From the NCBI RefSeq assembly GCF_003217295.1, contig NZ_QJTJ01000003.1:124001-188000 (forward strand): a stretch of DNA of 64,000 nt, in the 5' to 3' direction. Shown one piece after another: positions 8,161 to 16,870 of the stretch (positions are counted from its first letter, which is position 1; each line of letters starts with the position of its first letter). The notes below the pieces were generated by a model that worked only from the letters and a program-made list of their open reading frames with translations, was not told where the DNA came from and made no database searches. The position numbers and the translations under genes are program-made. The stretch is from Ureibacillus chungkukjangi. GTDB lineage: Bacteria; Bacillota; Bacilli; Bacillales_A; Planococcaceae.

Positions 8161-8997
8161 TTGGTTAAAAAACAACTCATAATGGAGAAATCGCTAGAAT
8201 TGTTTGCTGAAAACGGTTTCGAAGCAACATCGGTACAGCAGATTACAGAGCGATGTGGGATATCAAAGGGAGCTTTTTATCTATATTTTAAGTCGAAAGA
8301 TGAGCTTATTAATAGTTTAATTGACCATTTTATGACTAGTATTATTACTGAACTTGAACAGTCGGTCAGTGCGACGCAATCGCGTGAGGAGCTACTATAT
8401 AACTTCTTATATATATCATTAGGCGAGTTTCAACAACAATCTAATTTTGCTAAATTCTTTATGACGGAGCAGGTCTTATCGTATAATAAGGACCTTTTTG
8501 AGAGAATGCAGACTTACATGGCTATGTTCAATCGAATAATTTATTCGATTGTTGAAAGACAATTTGCCCAGACTCCTCCCAATATGTATTTAGATTTAGT
8601 ATTTACGATTAATGGCTTCGTAAAAAGCTATTCAGAATTATTCTTGCTTGATAATTACAAGTTAGATTTAAGCTTGTTATGTAAATCAATTGTTGAAAAA
8701 GTGACACTTGTTGCCCAAAACGCAACAATCCAAGTCGTGACAGCTGATTATTTAGCTTATATCAATCAAATTCCAAAATATACGAAGGACCAATTGATTG
8801 AACTCATAAATACTATACAAGAAGAGATTCGCGATGATTCACTTGTAGAGGAATCTTTACAATTATTAAAAGCAGATTTACAAGAGCCAACATTAAGCAG
8901 AGTCGTACTAGTAGGATTATTAAAAAATATAAAAGAGAACGAAAATTGTAAGTGGTGTGCATATCTTTATGAAAAATTTTTACAAAATGAAGACTGA
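8161..8997 (+). CDS. TetR/AcrR-family repressor of the divergent RND exporter
   Basis: The N-terminus holds a TetR helix-turn-helix (about residues 20-50, with ATSVQQITERCGISKGAFYLYFKSKDEL split by the turn at G-I-S-K-G). The remaining 220 residues form a long ligand-binding domain. At 278 residues it is longer than most TetR proteins and similar to Bacillus YerO, the regulator next to the YerP/SwrC exporter. The start is TTG 8161 with AGGAGTG about 8 bases upstream; ATG at residue 8 is less well placed. It is divergent from the exporter and shares a promoter/operator region with it, so self-repression and exporter repression are inferred. The inducer is unknown. Confidence 0.88.
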   Translation: MVKKQLIMEKSLELFAENGFEATSVQQITERCGISKGAFYLYFKSKDELINSLIDHFMTSIITELEQSVSATQSREELLYNFLYISLGEFQQQSNFAKFFMTEQVLSYNKDLFERMQTYMAMFNRIIYSIVERQFAQTPPNMYLDLVFTINGFVKSYSELFLLDNYKLDLSLLCKSIVEKVTLVAQNATIQVVTADYLAYINQIPKYTKDQLIELINTIQEEIRDDSLVEESLQLLKADLQEPTLSRVVLVGLLKNIKENENCKWCAYLYEKFLQNED

Positions 8998-9036
8998 AAA
9001 AGGTGAGTCCTGTGTTTCATGAGGACTCACCTTTTT
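8997..9036. terminator. Bidirectional terminator between TetR gene and permease
   Basis: Perfect 15-bp arms AAAAAGGTGAGTCCT / AGGACTCACCTTTTT (8997-9011, 9022-9036) give A and T runs on opposite sides. Confidence 0.92.
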
Positions 9037-9038
9037 AC

Positions 9039-10424
9039 TTAATGATTTAATTTACTGTTTTTTCGTCCATAGATAAAGTAGAAAATTAGCCCAATTACGA
9101 ACCAGATACCACAAGCAATCCATGTATCAACAGATAATTGAGTGATTAAAAATAGACAAGCAAAGAACGATAAAATCGGAAGCACAGGGAACAGTGGTAC
9201 CTTAAAGCCGCCAGCTGGAATATCTTTATTTTTTCTTAAGAAGAGAATTCCAATCGAAACAATCATAAAGGCAATTAAAGTTCCCATATTTACTAGCTCA
9301 GCTAGCTTACTTAAAGGAATAAATCCTGCACAAAAGGCTACAGCTACTCCGAAAATCCATGTGTTAAAGACAGGACTTTGGCTCTTAGGATTTACTTTAT
9401 ATAATACTTTTGGAAGCAGACCATCTCGAGCGATGGCAAAAAGAAGTCTAGATCCTCCATATAACATTACAAGAATTACTGTCATCATTCCTGTAACTGC
9501 ACCTAAGGAAATTACCCCAGCGATCCAGTCTTGACCAACTAGTTGAATAACAAAGCTCACAGGGTTACTAACATTTAAGTCTGTATAAGGAGCGATCCCA
9601 GTCATCACTAAGGAAATAGTAATGTAAAGCAAAGAACAAACTAATAATGAACCAATGATCCCAATTGGTAAGTTTCTCTGTGGATTCTTTACCTCTTCTG
9701 CAGCAGCAGAGACAGCATCGAACCCTAAGAAAGCAAAGAATACTAATGCTGCACCTGCTAAGACACCATCAAATCCAAAGGGCATGAATGGTTGCCAATT
9801 ATCTGGCTTCACATAGAAGACTCCAACTACGATAAAGAGCAAAATGACTCCTACTTTAACAAAAACCATAATTTTATTGATTTTCGCCGATTCCTGCATT
9901 CCTCGTGAAAGTAAATAAGAAATGGCTAAAACGATAAGTACTGCCGGTAGGTTAATATATGTGCCACCTGCAGGATCAAATGGTCCAGACAGGCTGTGTG
10001 GAATCGTAATATTTAGCCCTTCCAATAAAGAGATTAAATAAGATGACCAGCCTGTTGCAACGGATGCAGAGGCTAAACCGTATTCTAGTACGAGTGCCCA
10101 GCCTACAAGCCACGCGATAATCTCACCAAATACAATGTATCCATATGTATAAGCACTACCGGTTACGGGGATAGCAGATGAGAACTCAGAGTAACACATT
10201 CCAGCTAAAGCACAAACAAAAGCTGCAATGATAAAAGAGAAGACAATAGCGGGACCGGAATGTGTGGCAGCAACGGTTCCAGGAAGAATGAAAATCCCTG
10301 TTCCTACGATAGCTCCAACACCTAGCATGATTAAATCAAATGCGCCTAAAGATTGCTTTAGCCCGGATCCTTCTCTCTTGTTTAATAAATCACCAATCTG
10401 TTTTTTTCTAAATAAATTCGACAA
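9039..10424 (-). CDS. APC-superfamily amino-acid permease (YfnA/CAT-like)
   Basis: The 461-residue protein has about 12 hydrophobic segments. Near the N-terminus it has the helix-1 glycine motif GVGAIVGTGIF, where APC permeases bind the substrate amino group, and a conserved GFDAVSAAAEEVKNP segment in helix 6/loop. This matches the cationic amino-acid transporter branch, such as Bacillus YfnA and Geobacillus ApcT, which are proton-coupled. Which amino acid is carried cannot be read from the sequence. It is transcribed alone, convergent with the TetR gene, and shares its terminator. Confidence 0.88.
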   Translation of the reverse strand: MSNLFRKKQIGDLLNKREGSGLKQSLGAFDLIMLGVGAIVGTGIFILPGTVAATHSGPAIVFSFIIAAFVCALAGMCYSEFSSAIPVTGSAYTYGYIVFGEIIAWLVGWALVLEYGLASASVATGWSSYLISLLEGLNITIPHSLSGPFDPAGGTYINLPAVLIVLAISYLLSRGMQESAKINKIMVFVKVGVILLFIVVGVFYVKPDNWQPFMPFGFDGVLAGAALVFFAFLGFDAVSAAAEEVKNPQRNLPIGIIGSLLVCSLLYITISLVMTGIAPYTDLNVSNPVSFVIQLVGQDWIAGVISLGAVTGMMTVILVMLYGGSRLLFAIARDGLLPKVLYKVNPKSQSPVFNTWIFGVAVAFCAGFIPLSKLAELVNMGTLIAFMIVSIGILFLRKNKDIPAGGFKVPLFPVLPILSFFACLFLITQLSVDTWIACGIWFVIGLIFYFIYGRKNSKLNH

Positions 10425-10622
10425 ATTTAAACACCTATTCTTTTTGAATTATGAGAGAAATATTACTATGATTCCCTATGTTGGTCAAATTCTTATTAAG
10501 TATTTTGACGAATTAGCTCGAAAATATATATATTTTTTAACAATTTTATTTAGAATAACTTTTACTTTTCTGCAGACAATATAAAAAACAATTGGGCTTA
10601 ATTAGAAAATAAGGTGATAAAA

Positions 10623-11381
10623 ATGAAGGAAGAACATGAATTAACGCTCGTTGAACACTTAGAGGAATTAAGGAAAAGGGTAATAATCGTAGCTGTTACT
10701 TTAGTTTTATCGCTGCTGGTTGGTTTTTGGTTTGCGCCAAAAACATTAAATTTCATTAAGGATCAGCCTACAGCACAGGGTGTAGATTGGAATCTATTCG
10801 GCTACACAGATGGCTTAATGATTTATGTGAAGTGTGCCCTGATTTTAGGGATATTGATCACGCTTCCTATAGCATTATGGCAGATTTGGTTATTTGTGAA
10901 GCCAGGACTAAGCGAGAGGGAAGCAAAGGGAACAATTTTTTATATTCCTATTTCCTTTTTCTTATTTTTGTTAGGAATTAGTTTTAGCTATTTTATATTG
11001 TTTCCTTTAATGCTTAATTTTTTATCCAATGTGAATGTATCGATTGGCGCGATTGAAACCTATGGAATTCAGCAATACTTTTCATTGCTTTTTAATCTGA
11101 CCATTCCAGTTGGGCTCGTATTTGAGCTGCCAGTAGTGATTTTGTTTTTAACAAACATAGGGGTCGTTACGCCGGATAAGCTTCGTAAAATGCGAAAGGT
11201 TGCTTACTTTATCTTAATCATTGTGGGCGTCTCGATTTCTCCACCAGATTTCATTTCAGATTTTGTTATCATTGTTCCGCTTTTACTTCTATTTGAAATT
11301 AGTATTAGTGTTTCTAGCTGGGCTGAAAAGAAGCGAAAGGAAAGAGAGCTATCTTATTCCGAAAATGGAGAGTTAACTTAA
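10623..11381 (+). CDS. tatC: Sec-independent protein translocase TatC
   Basis: The 252-residue protein has six predicted membrane helices. Its cytoplasmic N-terminus contains LVEHLEELRKR, part of the twin-arginine signal-peptide site, and the conserved Glu of FELPVVIL lies in helix 4. A GTG at 10614 is in frame, but AAGGTG precedes ATG 10623 at good spacing, so the latter is used. tatA follows after 30 bases, and together they form a minimal TatAC translocase of the Gram-positive type, with no tatB. The cargo is not encoded nearby. Confidence 0.96.
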   Translation: MKEEHELTLVEHLEELRKRVIIVAVTLVLSLLVGFWFAPKTLNFIKDQPTAQGVDWNLFGYTDGLMIYVKCALILGILITLPIALWQIWLFVKPGLSEREAKGTIFYIPISFFLFLLGISFSYFILFPLMLNFLSNVNVSIGAIETYGIQQYFSLLFNLTIPVGLVFELPVVILFLTNIGVVTPDKLRKMRKVAYFILIIVGVSISPPDFISDFVIIVPLLLLFEISISVSSWAEKKRKERELSYSENGELT

Positions 11382-11411
11382 AATTTTTAAAAAGAAATGG
11401 AGGGCATTAAA

Positions 11412-11618
11412 ATGGCGAGTATTGGTGTACCAGGTTTAATAATTATTCTGGTCCTGGCTTTAATTATTTTTGGACCATCAAAATTACCACAGTTAGGAAG
11501 AGCGGTTGGTGATACACTAAGGGAATTTAAAACTTCAACTAAGGATGTTATGGAGGACGTGACGGAGGATTTAAAAATCGAAGAAGTGGCGGAAGTAGAG
11601 AAAATTAAAAAAGTTTAA
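11412..11618 (+). CDS. tatA: Sec-independent translocase TatA
   Basis: The 68-residue protein has one membrane helix (about residues 5-22), the [14 protein letters not shown] hinge, then an amphipathic helix and a charged tail. This is typical of bifunctional TatA. The frame opens at 11397, but that ATG overlaps the GGAGGG site for ATG 11412, so the shorter start is chosen. It is the second gene of a tatC-tatA pair. Confidence 0.95.
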   Translation: MASIGVPGLIIILVLALIIFGPSKLPQLGRAVGDTLREFKTSTKDVMEDVTEDLKIEEVAEVEKIKKV

Positions 11619-11629
11619 TAAGTAATGGA

Positions 11630-11668
11630 GGAAGAGAATTCGTAAGCATTGGATTTCTCTTCCTTTTC
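11630..11668 (+). terminator. Terminator of tatCA
   Basis: Arms AGGAAGAGAA / TTCTCTTCCT (11630-11639, 11655-11664) are followed by a short T-rich stretch. Confidence 0.7.
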
Positions 11669-11800
11669 CTATTAAATAAGAAGAAAGAGAATTGTTATAC
11701 CGCTATAATTTAAAGTTTTGTAAAGATACCAATAGATTGCTGTTTACAAATTTCTTCTTTGATAAGATTTATGAAAAAAGAGGAGCTATAAACTATCACT

Positions 11801-12994
11801 ATGAATTCAAATGAAAGATCAAATTCTTTAAAAACTTTGTTTGAAATATTGAAAGTATCAACTAAATTAGGCTTCACTTCCTTTGGAGGGCCGACTGCAC
11901 ATTTAGGCTATTTTCATGAGGAGTACATTCGAAGAAAAAAATGGCTCGATGAAAAAACCTATGCCGAGCTAGTGGCATTATGTCAGTTCCTGCCGGGTCC
12001 AGCAAGTAGTCAGGTAGGTATTGGAATTGGTGTGATGAGAGGTGGTATTTTAGGTGGTATTATCTCGTTTTTAGGCTTCACAATGCCATCCGTCATCGCA
12101 TTAATTATTTTTGCATTGCTCGTACAGGGCCTAGATGTAAGTAATGCAGGATGGATACATGGACTGAAGATTGTGGCCGTTGCGGTAGTAGCTCATGCGA
12201 TTTTAGGGATGGCCAAAAATTTAACGCCTGATTTATCGCGAAAAGCCATTGCGATTTTTGCAATCGCCGTCGTTCTGTTATGGCAGACTGCCTTTGCTCA
12301 AGTCGGAATTATATTGCTCGCAGGGGTATTGGGGTACTTCCTTTTTAGACAGGTAAACGAAGGAAATGTATCTAACCTTATCTTCCCGATAACAAAGAAA
12401 TTAGGAGTTATTTGTCTTACGTTATTTTTTGGTCTATTGATTATCCTTCCGATTCTAAGGGAGGTTACGTCCTCGCGTTTAGTGGCGATGTTCGATAGCT
12501 TTTATCGTGCAGGAGCGCTAGTCTTTGGCGGGGGACACGTTGTTTTACCGTTATTAGAGCGGGAGTTTGTTCCGACAGGCTTAATTAGTGAAGAAGCCTT
12601 TTTAGCTGGTTATGGGGCAACTCAAGCAGTACCAGGACCAATGTTTACCTTTGCGGCTTATATCGGCGCTACTATGGATGGATGGCTAGGCGGTCTTCTT
12701 GCAACAGTAGCAATCTTTTTACCGGCATTTTTATTAGTTTTCGGTGCTCTACCCTTCTGGAATGCCTTACGCCGAAACGGCAAAATGAAAGGTGCCTTCA
12801 TGGGAATGAATGCGGCGGTAGTAGGGATCTTGATTTCAGCTCTTTATGACCCAATTTTCACTTCAGCAATCATTGACCCAATTGATTTTGTTTTTGCAGT
12901 TGTATTATTCAGTATGCTGACTTATTGGAAGCTTGCCCCATGGATAATTGTGATTACGGGCGTTGTAGGTGGAATGCTTATAGCACTTATTTAG
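11801..12994 (+). CDS. chrA: Chromate transporter, ChrA (CHR family, two-domain)
   Basis: At 397 residues this is the long, bidomain CHR type. The first half carries FTSFGGPTAHLG (about residues 25-36) and CQFLPGPASSQ. The second half repeats the pattern with VFGGGHVVLPLLE and TQAVPGPMFTFAAYIG. About ten membrane segments are predicted. CHR proteins export chromate in competition with sulfate. The ATG at 11801 has a poorly spaced site (GAGGAG about 15 bases upstream), and an in-frame stop four codons before rules out an extended start. No chrB or other metal gene is adjacent. Confidence 0.92.
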   Translation: MNSNERSNSLKTLFEILKVSTKLGFTSFGGPTAHLGYFHEEYIRRKKWLDEKTYAELVALCQFLPGPASSQVGIGIGVMRGGILGGIISFLGFTMPSVIALIIFALLVQGLDVSNAGWIHGLKIVAVAVVAHAILGMAKNLTPDLSRKAIAIFAIAVVLLWQTAFAQVGIILLAGVLGYFLFRQVNEGNVSNLIFPITKKLGVICLTLFFGLLIILPILREVTSSRLVAMFDSFYRAGALVFGGGHVVLPLLEREFVPTGLISEEAFLAGYGATQAVPGPMFTFAAYIGATMDGWLGGLLATVAIFLPAFLLVFGALPFWNALRRNGKMKGAFMGMNAAVVGILISALYDPIFTSAIIDPIDFVFAVVLFSMLTYWKLAPWIIVITGVVGGMLIALI

Positions 12995-13040
12995 AAAATC
13001 CGTTTCAAAAGGATGAGTCCTTTTGAAACGGATTTTTGAT
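12995..13040 (+). terminator. Terminator of chrA
   Basis: Perfect 19-bp arms (12995-13013, 13018-13036) with a TGAG loop, ending in a T run. It begins directly after the stop codon. Confidence 0.92.
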
Positions 13041-13052
13041 ATGGCTGGTTTA

Positions 13053-13095
13053 TAAAAAAAAGCCAGATGAGGAAGTGGTCCTTCTCCATCTAGCT
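13053..13095 (-). terminator. Terminator of the lectin-like gene
   Basis: Imperfect arms at 13061-13075 and 13081-13095 pair mostly with G-U tolerance and are followed on the minus strand by a run of eight T. Confidence 0.7.
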
Positions 13096-13133
13096 CTGGT
13101 GATATCTCATTTACAAATTAGAAGAGCTACTGA

Positions 13134-14426
13134 TTATTGCCCTTGCCATGTGTGAATTAAATCGTTATTTTGTCCTTTTGCAAATACATCTGTTCGGTTA
13201 GCTCCCCAAGAAACTGCAGCGGGTGAACTTGTAAGAGTGCCGCCGATGGATTCCCAGCTATCCCAACGAGAACCATTCCATGTGCGTTTATATAGACGAT
13301 TCCCTGTTCCTCTTGAAAAGACGTCCAGGTGATTTGCGCGGCGTGAAGAAACAGTTGGTGCACTTGTTAATGTACCCCCAAGGCTCTCCCAATCACTCCA
13401 AGTAGTGCCGCTCCACCATTTGTGGATTAAATCATTGTTTTGTCCTCTCGCAAAGACATCAATACGGTTTGGTCCCCACGAAACGGCTGCTGGTTCAGAG
13501 TTTAAGTTTCCGCCAAGATCTTCCCATTCTTCCCAGGTAGATCCGTTCCACGTTCTTTTATACAGTCGATTGCCAGTTCCTCTAACAAATACATCTAATT
13601 GGTTGGAACGACGTGAGGAAACAGCAGGACCGCTTGTTAATGTACCCCCAAGATTCTCCCAATCGCTCCATTGGCTACCGTCCCACCATTTGTGGTAAAG
13701 GGCGTTATCGGTACCTCTAACAAAGACATCAATACGATTTGCGCCCCAAGAAACAGCGGCTGGTGCTGAAGTTAAGCCACCCCCAAGGTTTTCCCAGCTA
13801 CTCCATTGGCTACCGTCCCACCAAATATGGTAAAGGGCATTATCAGTTCCTCTAGCAAAAACATCTAGGCGGTTTGGTCCCCAAGATGAAGCAGCAGGTG
13901 CATCAACGATTGTACCCCCAAGGCTTTCCCAATTAGCCCAGCCCTGACCAGGAGTGGGTGTAGGAGTTGGTGTAGGTGTCGGAGCCGGGGCTGGACCAGG
14001 GCTCGGCTGACCTCCTCTAAGGATGTTTAGAGCAATCTCAATCACTCTTGTTAGAATTCTATCGAGGGTGCTTAAAGGTAGATTCATTTGACGTACTAAG
14101 GTATTAAACCAAGGTGTTTCCCTTTGGAACTGTGTGTAAACTTGACTAGCAGGTCGATTAATATTAGCTTGGTTTCTTGTAAAGTTCACTACATAAAAAA
14201 AGAACGTTTCAATTAACTGTCTGTTTACACCAGCCTGCTGTAGCTGTGTGTACAGATTTCCATGCTGACTGGGAATAGTTTGCATAAGCTGCTGAACACT
14301 TGGTTTTTGCTGTGGATTTCTTTGAACAAACTGAGGTGTTGCTGGATTATTAGGTGTGTTCATATTGATTTGGTTTGTATTCGTAGGGAAGTATTGCGCG
14401 TAATAATAGGGATAGCCATTATACAT
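13134..14426 (-). CDS. Six-repeat PLL/DUF346-type beta-propeller lectin-like protein
   Basis: The 430-residue protein has three parts. Residues 1-40 are rich in Tyr, Asn, Gln and Pro ([14 protein letters not shown] start). Residues 40-130 form a probably helical domain I do not recognise. After a Pro-Thr repeat linker come six tandem repeats of about 45 residues, each with a W-x-x-W-E-x-L/I-G-G turn, a P-A-A/V-x-S strand and a D-V-F-x-R/K-G strand. That repeat resembles the DUF346/PLL family of sugar-binding propellers. There is no signal peptide or membrane segment. The frame opens at 14465, but ATG 14426 is the only start downstream of a GGAGG (12 bases away). Function is inferred: a spore- or cell-surface carbohydrate binder is possible. 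It is transcribed alone. Confidence 0.82.
   Translation of the reverse strand: MYNGYPYYYAQYFPTNTNQINMNTPNNPATPQFVQRNPQQKPSVQQLMQTIPSQHGNLYTQLQQAGVNRQLIETFFFYVVNFTRNQANINRPASQVYTQFQRETPWFNTLVRQMNLPLSTLDRILTRVIEIALNILRGGQPSPGPAPAPTPTPTPTPTPGQGWANWESLGGTIVDAPAASSWGPNRLDVFARGTDNALYHIWWDGSQWSSWENLGGGLTSAPAAVSWGANRIDVFVRGTDNALYHKWWDGSQWSDWENLGGTLTSGPAVSSRRSNQLDVFVRGTGNRLYKRTWNGSTWEEWEDLGGNLNSEPAAVSWGPNRIDVFARGQNNDLIHKWWSGTTWSDWESLGGTLTSAPTVSSRRANHLDVFSRGTGNRLYKRTWNGSRWDSWESIGGTLTSSPAAVSWGANRTDVFAKGQNNDLIHTWQGQ
13963..14000 (-). repeat. Hexanucleotide-type repeat encoding a Pro-Thr linker
   Basis: Successive ACACCTAC-like units on the minus strand encode an alternating P-T/P-A tract joining the N-terminal domain to the propeller. 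Such tracts are prone to length change. Confidence 0.75.
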
Positions 14427-14548
14427 AAGACGTAAAATCCTCCGTTTTTTCATTAGTGTATGCACTTATGAAAAATATGGGAATCTATATTGATAGGAAA
14501 TAGGATTTCAAAAGGCGAAGAAGCTAGGTGGAAGGGGCTTTTTTGAAT

Positions 14549-14998
14549 TTAATTTTCTTCATTTTTATTAAAAAGCTGAGAACGCTTTGGTCTTTCAAGA
14601 GGTGTAAGGTTAATGATGAAATAACAAATAATTAAAATTAAAATAACTAGCGAAAAAATCAAAGTATCTAGAGGATGCTCATGATCAACGATAATCAAGC
14701 GAACCATCGCAGTAATACCGATGTAGAGAAAATAACGAAGAGGAAAATGATAATCATCTTTAAAATATTTAACAATCATCGTTATAAATTCGAAGTATAA
14801 GAAGAAGAGAAGAATATTAGCAAGGAAAAGCGTGTAATCACTACTATCCCTTAATAATAATATCTTAAAAAATTCTACTATTTCTTTTAGTAGAAGGAAT
14901 GATAGAATGAAGGCTAAAATAACAAGGCAAAAATTCAGAAACCATTGTAAGACAGTCGGGAAAAGCTTAATGGATATTTTCCACTCTATTTTCTTCAT
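14549..14998 (-). CDS. psiE: Phosphate-starvation-inducible PsiE family membrane protein
   Basis: The 149-residue protein has four predicted membrane helices and the family landmarks FEFITMIVKYF, HFPLRYFLYIGITAMVR and LIIVDHEHP. PsiE was named from phosphate-starvation induction in E. coli, but its molecular role is unknown. GGAGGAGGGG lies just before ATG 14998. It is upstream of and collinear with the lectin-like gene (122-base gap) without an obvious terminator between, so read-through is possible. No Pho box was identified. Confidence 0.88.
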   Translation of the reverse strand: MKKIEWKISIKLFPTVLQWFLNFCLVILAFILSFLLLKEIVEFFKILLLRDSSDYTLFLANILLFFLYFEFITMIVKYFKDDYHFPLRYFLYIGITAMVRLIIVDHEHPLDTLIFSLVILILIICYFIINLTPLERPKRSQLFNKNEEN

Positions 14999-15160
14999 CG
15001 TACCCCTCCTCCTTAAAAATTAAATTCTAATAAATTTAATCCTATGAGGGGAATTGCAAAAAAATGATAGAAAAAAGTTAATTGTAGTAAATAATTTATA
15101 AAGGTACAATTGTCATAGGAAGAAAGAACTTAAGTGAGTGAGTAACAAGGAAGGGTTAAT

Positions 15161-15196
15161 TTGAAAATATATGAAAGAAATTATAACGAAATTTAG
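15161..15196 (+). other. Possible 11-codon upstream frame overlapping the kinase start
   Basis: TTG at 15161 sits 7 bases after AAGGAAGGG and opens an 11-codon frame ending at TAG 15194-15196. It overlaps the kinase ATG (15171) in another frame. It could be a leader peptide, or the site may simply serve the kinase at long range. Confidence 0.3.
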
Positions 15197-16400
15197 TACG
15201 AAAAAGTATTATATAATTATATATCTTTTGATAGGGATTATGACTACGGGATTAGTTGTAAAAAATCCACTCTATGGGGAGGATAATATCGGATATTATT
15301 TCCACCTCCTATTTGCATTCCTGTTTGCAAGTTGCTTATTAATTTACCCGAAGTATAAAAAAGGAATTATACGATGGTTAATCGTAATAATGGCTACTCT
15401 ATTATTTTATACATTATTTTTAATTTACCCAGAAACAGGGTCTACCATATTATTGATTTACTTTATACCAACTATTTCTATTATATTTTTTGATAAGAAG
15501 CTCTTTTATGCTTCTCTTTTTATCAATCAAATTCTTATAGTAGCTACGGTTATTTTTCTCGTTAATAATGGAAAAACAAGTCTCTATCCGAATGTGACAA
15601 GTGACCCAATCGGAAATATTGTCACTTTTGTAGGCAGTCAGGTATTTATATATTTCATTTTTCATTTTACCTCAGATCGTATCACGAAAATGCAATTATA
15701 TTATGAACAGGTAAAGCATTCAGAACGATTAAAAACAACAGGTGAGTTAGCAGCTGCTGTGGCACACGAGATTAGAAACCCATTAACAGTGGTTAAAGGG
15801 TATTTACAGCTTTACGAACAAGATAAAACTTTAGATGAATCTATGAAAAAAAGTTTACCTCTTTTAATAGATGAGCTAGATAGTGCTGAACAGGTAATCT
15901 CCCAATTATTATCATTATCCAGGCCGACAATGGACCAAAATACTGAGAGTGTAGACATAGAAAGAGCTATTAACAGTGTGGCTGAGCTACTACAATCCTA
16001 TGGGATTTTAAATGAAAATAAAATTGAAGTAGTAGTCGAAGCTGGTAGTTACATTGAAATAAATAAAATGGAGCTGCATCAATTGCTGGTGAATGTTGTA
16101 AAAAATGCAATAGAAGCATCAAAGGCCGGTGGAACTATATTGATAACAGCAAAAAAGTTAAAGAATGAAAAGATTGAAATAAAAGTAATTGATGATGGCG
16201 TTGGTATGTCAGAAGAACAAATGACCTTATTAGGGACACCTTTTTATTCATTGAAGACAAAAGGAACTGGCCTCGGTGTAATGATTTGTAATAATATAGT
16301 AAAAAAATACAATGGTTCTATAAAATATGAAAGCTTAAAGGATTGTGGAACAACCGTTGCCATTTGCTTCCCGTCAAAAAGCATCCTTCATAGAGGATGA
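15171..16400 (+). CDS. Membrane sensor histidine kinase (KinB-like sporulation kinase type)
   Basis: The 409-residue protein has six predicted membrane helices in the first 180 residues with only short loops, then a HisKA domain and an HATPase domain. His199 in AVAHEIRNPL is the phosphoacceptor. The N box (VVKNAIEAS), G1 (DDGVGMS) and G2 (KGTGLG) are complete. The architecture and the HEIRNPLTVVKGYLQL-type box resemble Bacillus KinB and related kinases that feed Spo0F. No response regulator is adjacent, which fits an orphan phosphorelay kinase. The ATG lacks a well-spaced ribosome-binding site, the nearest being 12-17 bases away. The link to sporulation is inference. Confidence 0.85.
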   Translation: MKEIITKFSTKKYYIIIYLLIGIMTTGLVVKNPLYGEDNIGYYFHLLFAFLFASCLLIYPKYKKGIIRWLIVIMATLLFYTLFLIYPETGSTILLIYFIPTISIIFFDKKLFYASLFINQILIVATVIFLVNNGKTSLYPNVTSDPIGNIVTFVGSQVFIYFIFHFTSDRITKMQLYYEQVKHSERLKTTGELAAAVAHEIRNPLTVVKGYLQLYEQDKTLDESMKKSLPLLIDELDSAEQVISQLLSLSRPTMDQNTESVDIERAINSVAELLQSYGILNENKIEVVVEAGSYIEINKMELHQLLVNVVKNAIEASKAGGTILITAKKLKNEKIEIKVIDDGVGMSEEQMTLLGTPFYSLKTKGTGLGVMICNNIVKKYNGSIKYESLKDCGTTVAICFPSKSILHRG

Positions 16401-16409
16401 GCGCAAAGC

Positions 16410-16445
16410 TGACTTAAGAATGTGATATTCTGGTCAGTTTTTTTG
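16410..16445 (+). terminator. Terminator of the histidine kinase gene
   Basis: CTGAC...AGAAT pairs with ATTCT...GTCAG (16410-16438) and is followed by a run of T. Confidence 0.8.
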
Positions 16446-16767
16446 ATTTAGGTTCTTTTGCTGCTGTTTGTTTAATAAAGAATATTAGTGATGAAATTAC
16501 ATACATTTGAATTTCTCTATCTTATATTGTTAGATAGAGGTAAAAGGAAAATGCTCTCCAATAATAATGTTTAATTTAAACTTTTATATTTGTAAGATAG
16601 CTTTTTATAGTGTTGAGGGAGTTAGAAACTATCTACTAAAATGTTATATAATCACAGCATTAATATTTAGTTATCTAAATTTACTAAAAAATCACACTAG
16701 ACTAAATATAAAGAATGTTTTACAATCATAAAGTCAATTGATTGAAGATATATATTTTTATAACTAT

Positions 16768-16782
16768 TAATTTCAGAATATT
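16768..16782. promoter_or_regulatory. Possible CodY box upstream of liv operon
   Basis: TAATTTCAGAATATT differs from the CodY consensus AATTTTCWGAAAATT at three of fifteen positions and lies about 11 bases upstream of the liv -35. CodY control of branched-chain amino-acid uptake is usual in Firmicutes, but in such AT-rich DNA the match may be chance. Confidence 0.35.
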
Positions 16783-16793
16783 TAGATTACCTA

Positions 16794-16822
16794 TTGATGT
16801 TAAGTAGTCTGAATATTATAAT
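16794..16822 (+). promoter_or_regulatory. Sigma-A promoter of the liv operon
   Basis: TTGATG (16794-16799), a 17-base spacer and a perfect TATAAT (16817-16822) lie 48 bases before the livJ start. Confidence 0.72.
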
Positions 16823-16870
16823 TATTAAAACTTAAGAATCTATGTAACTTATTTTCGGGAGGAAAACAAA

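Larger units (their letters stand above)
16446..16870. other. Long AT-rich intergenic region before livJ
   Basis: This gap has no credible coding frame. It holds a small perfect hairpin CTCTATCT / AGATAGAG (16515-16522, 16532-16539), a CodY-like box, a good sigma-A promoter near its right end and the livJ ribosome-binding site. The stretch 16540-16767 shows nothing recognisable. Confidence 0.7.

Noticed and set aside
8062-8175. Extended N-terminus of the RND exporter
   Set aside because: The extra 38 residues would cover the promoter and operator and overlap the divergent TetR gene; GTG 8061 has a proper ribosome-binding site.
9142-9534. Plus-strand frame inside the permease gene
   Set aside because: Antisense shadow without start signal; the minus-strand permease is clear.
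10228-10584. Plus-strand frame overlapping the permease start
   Set aside because: Mostly antisense to the permease N-terminus; the remainder is AT-rich intergenic DNA.
13157-13960. Possible CRISPR-like or satellite repeat
   Set aside because: The repeats are in frame, about 135 bases long and encode propeller blades; there are no spacers.
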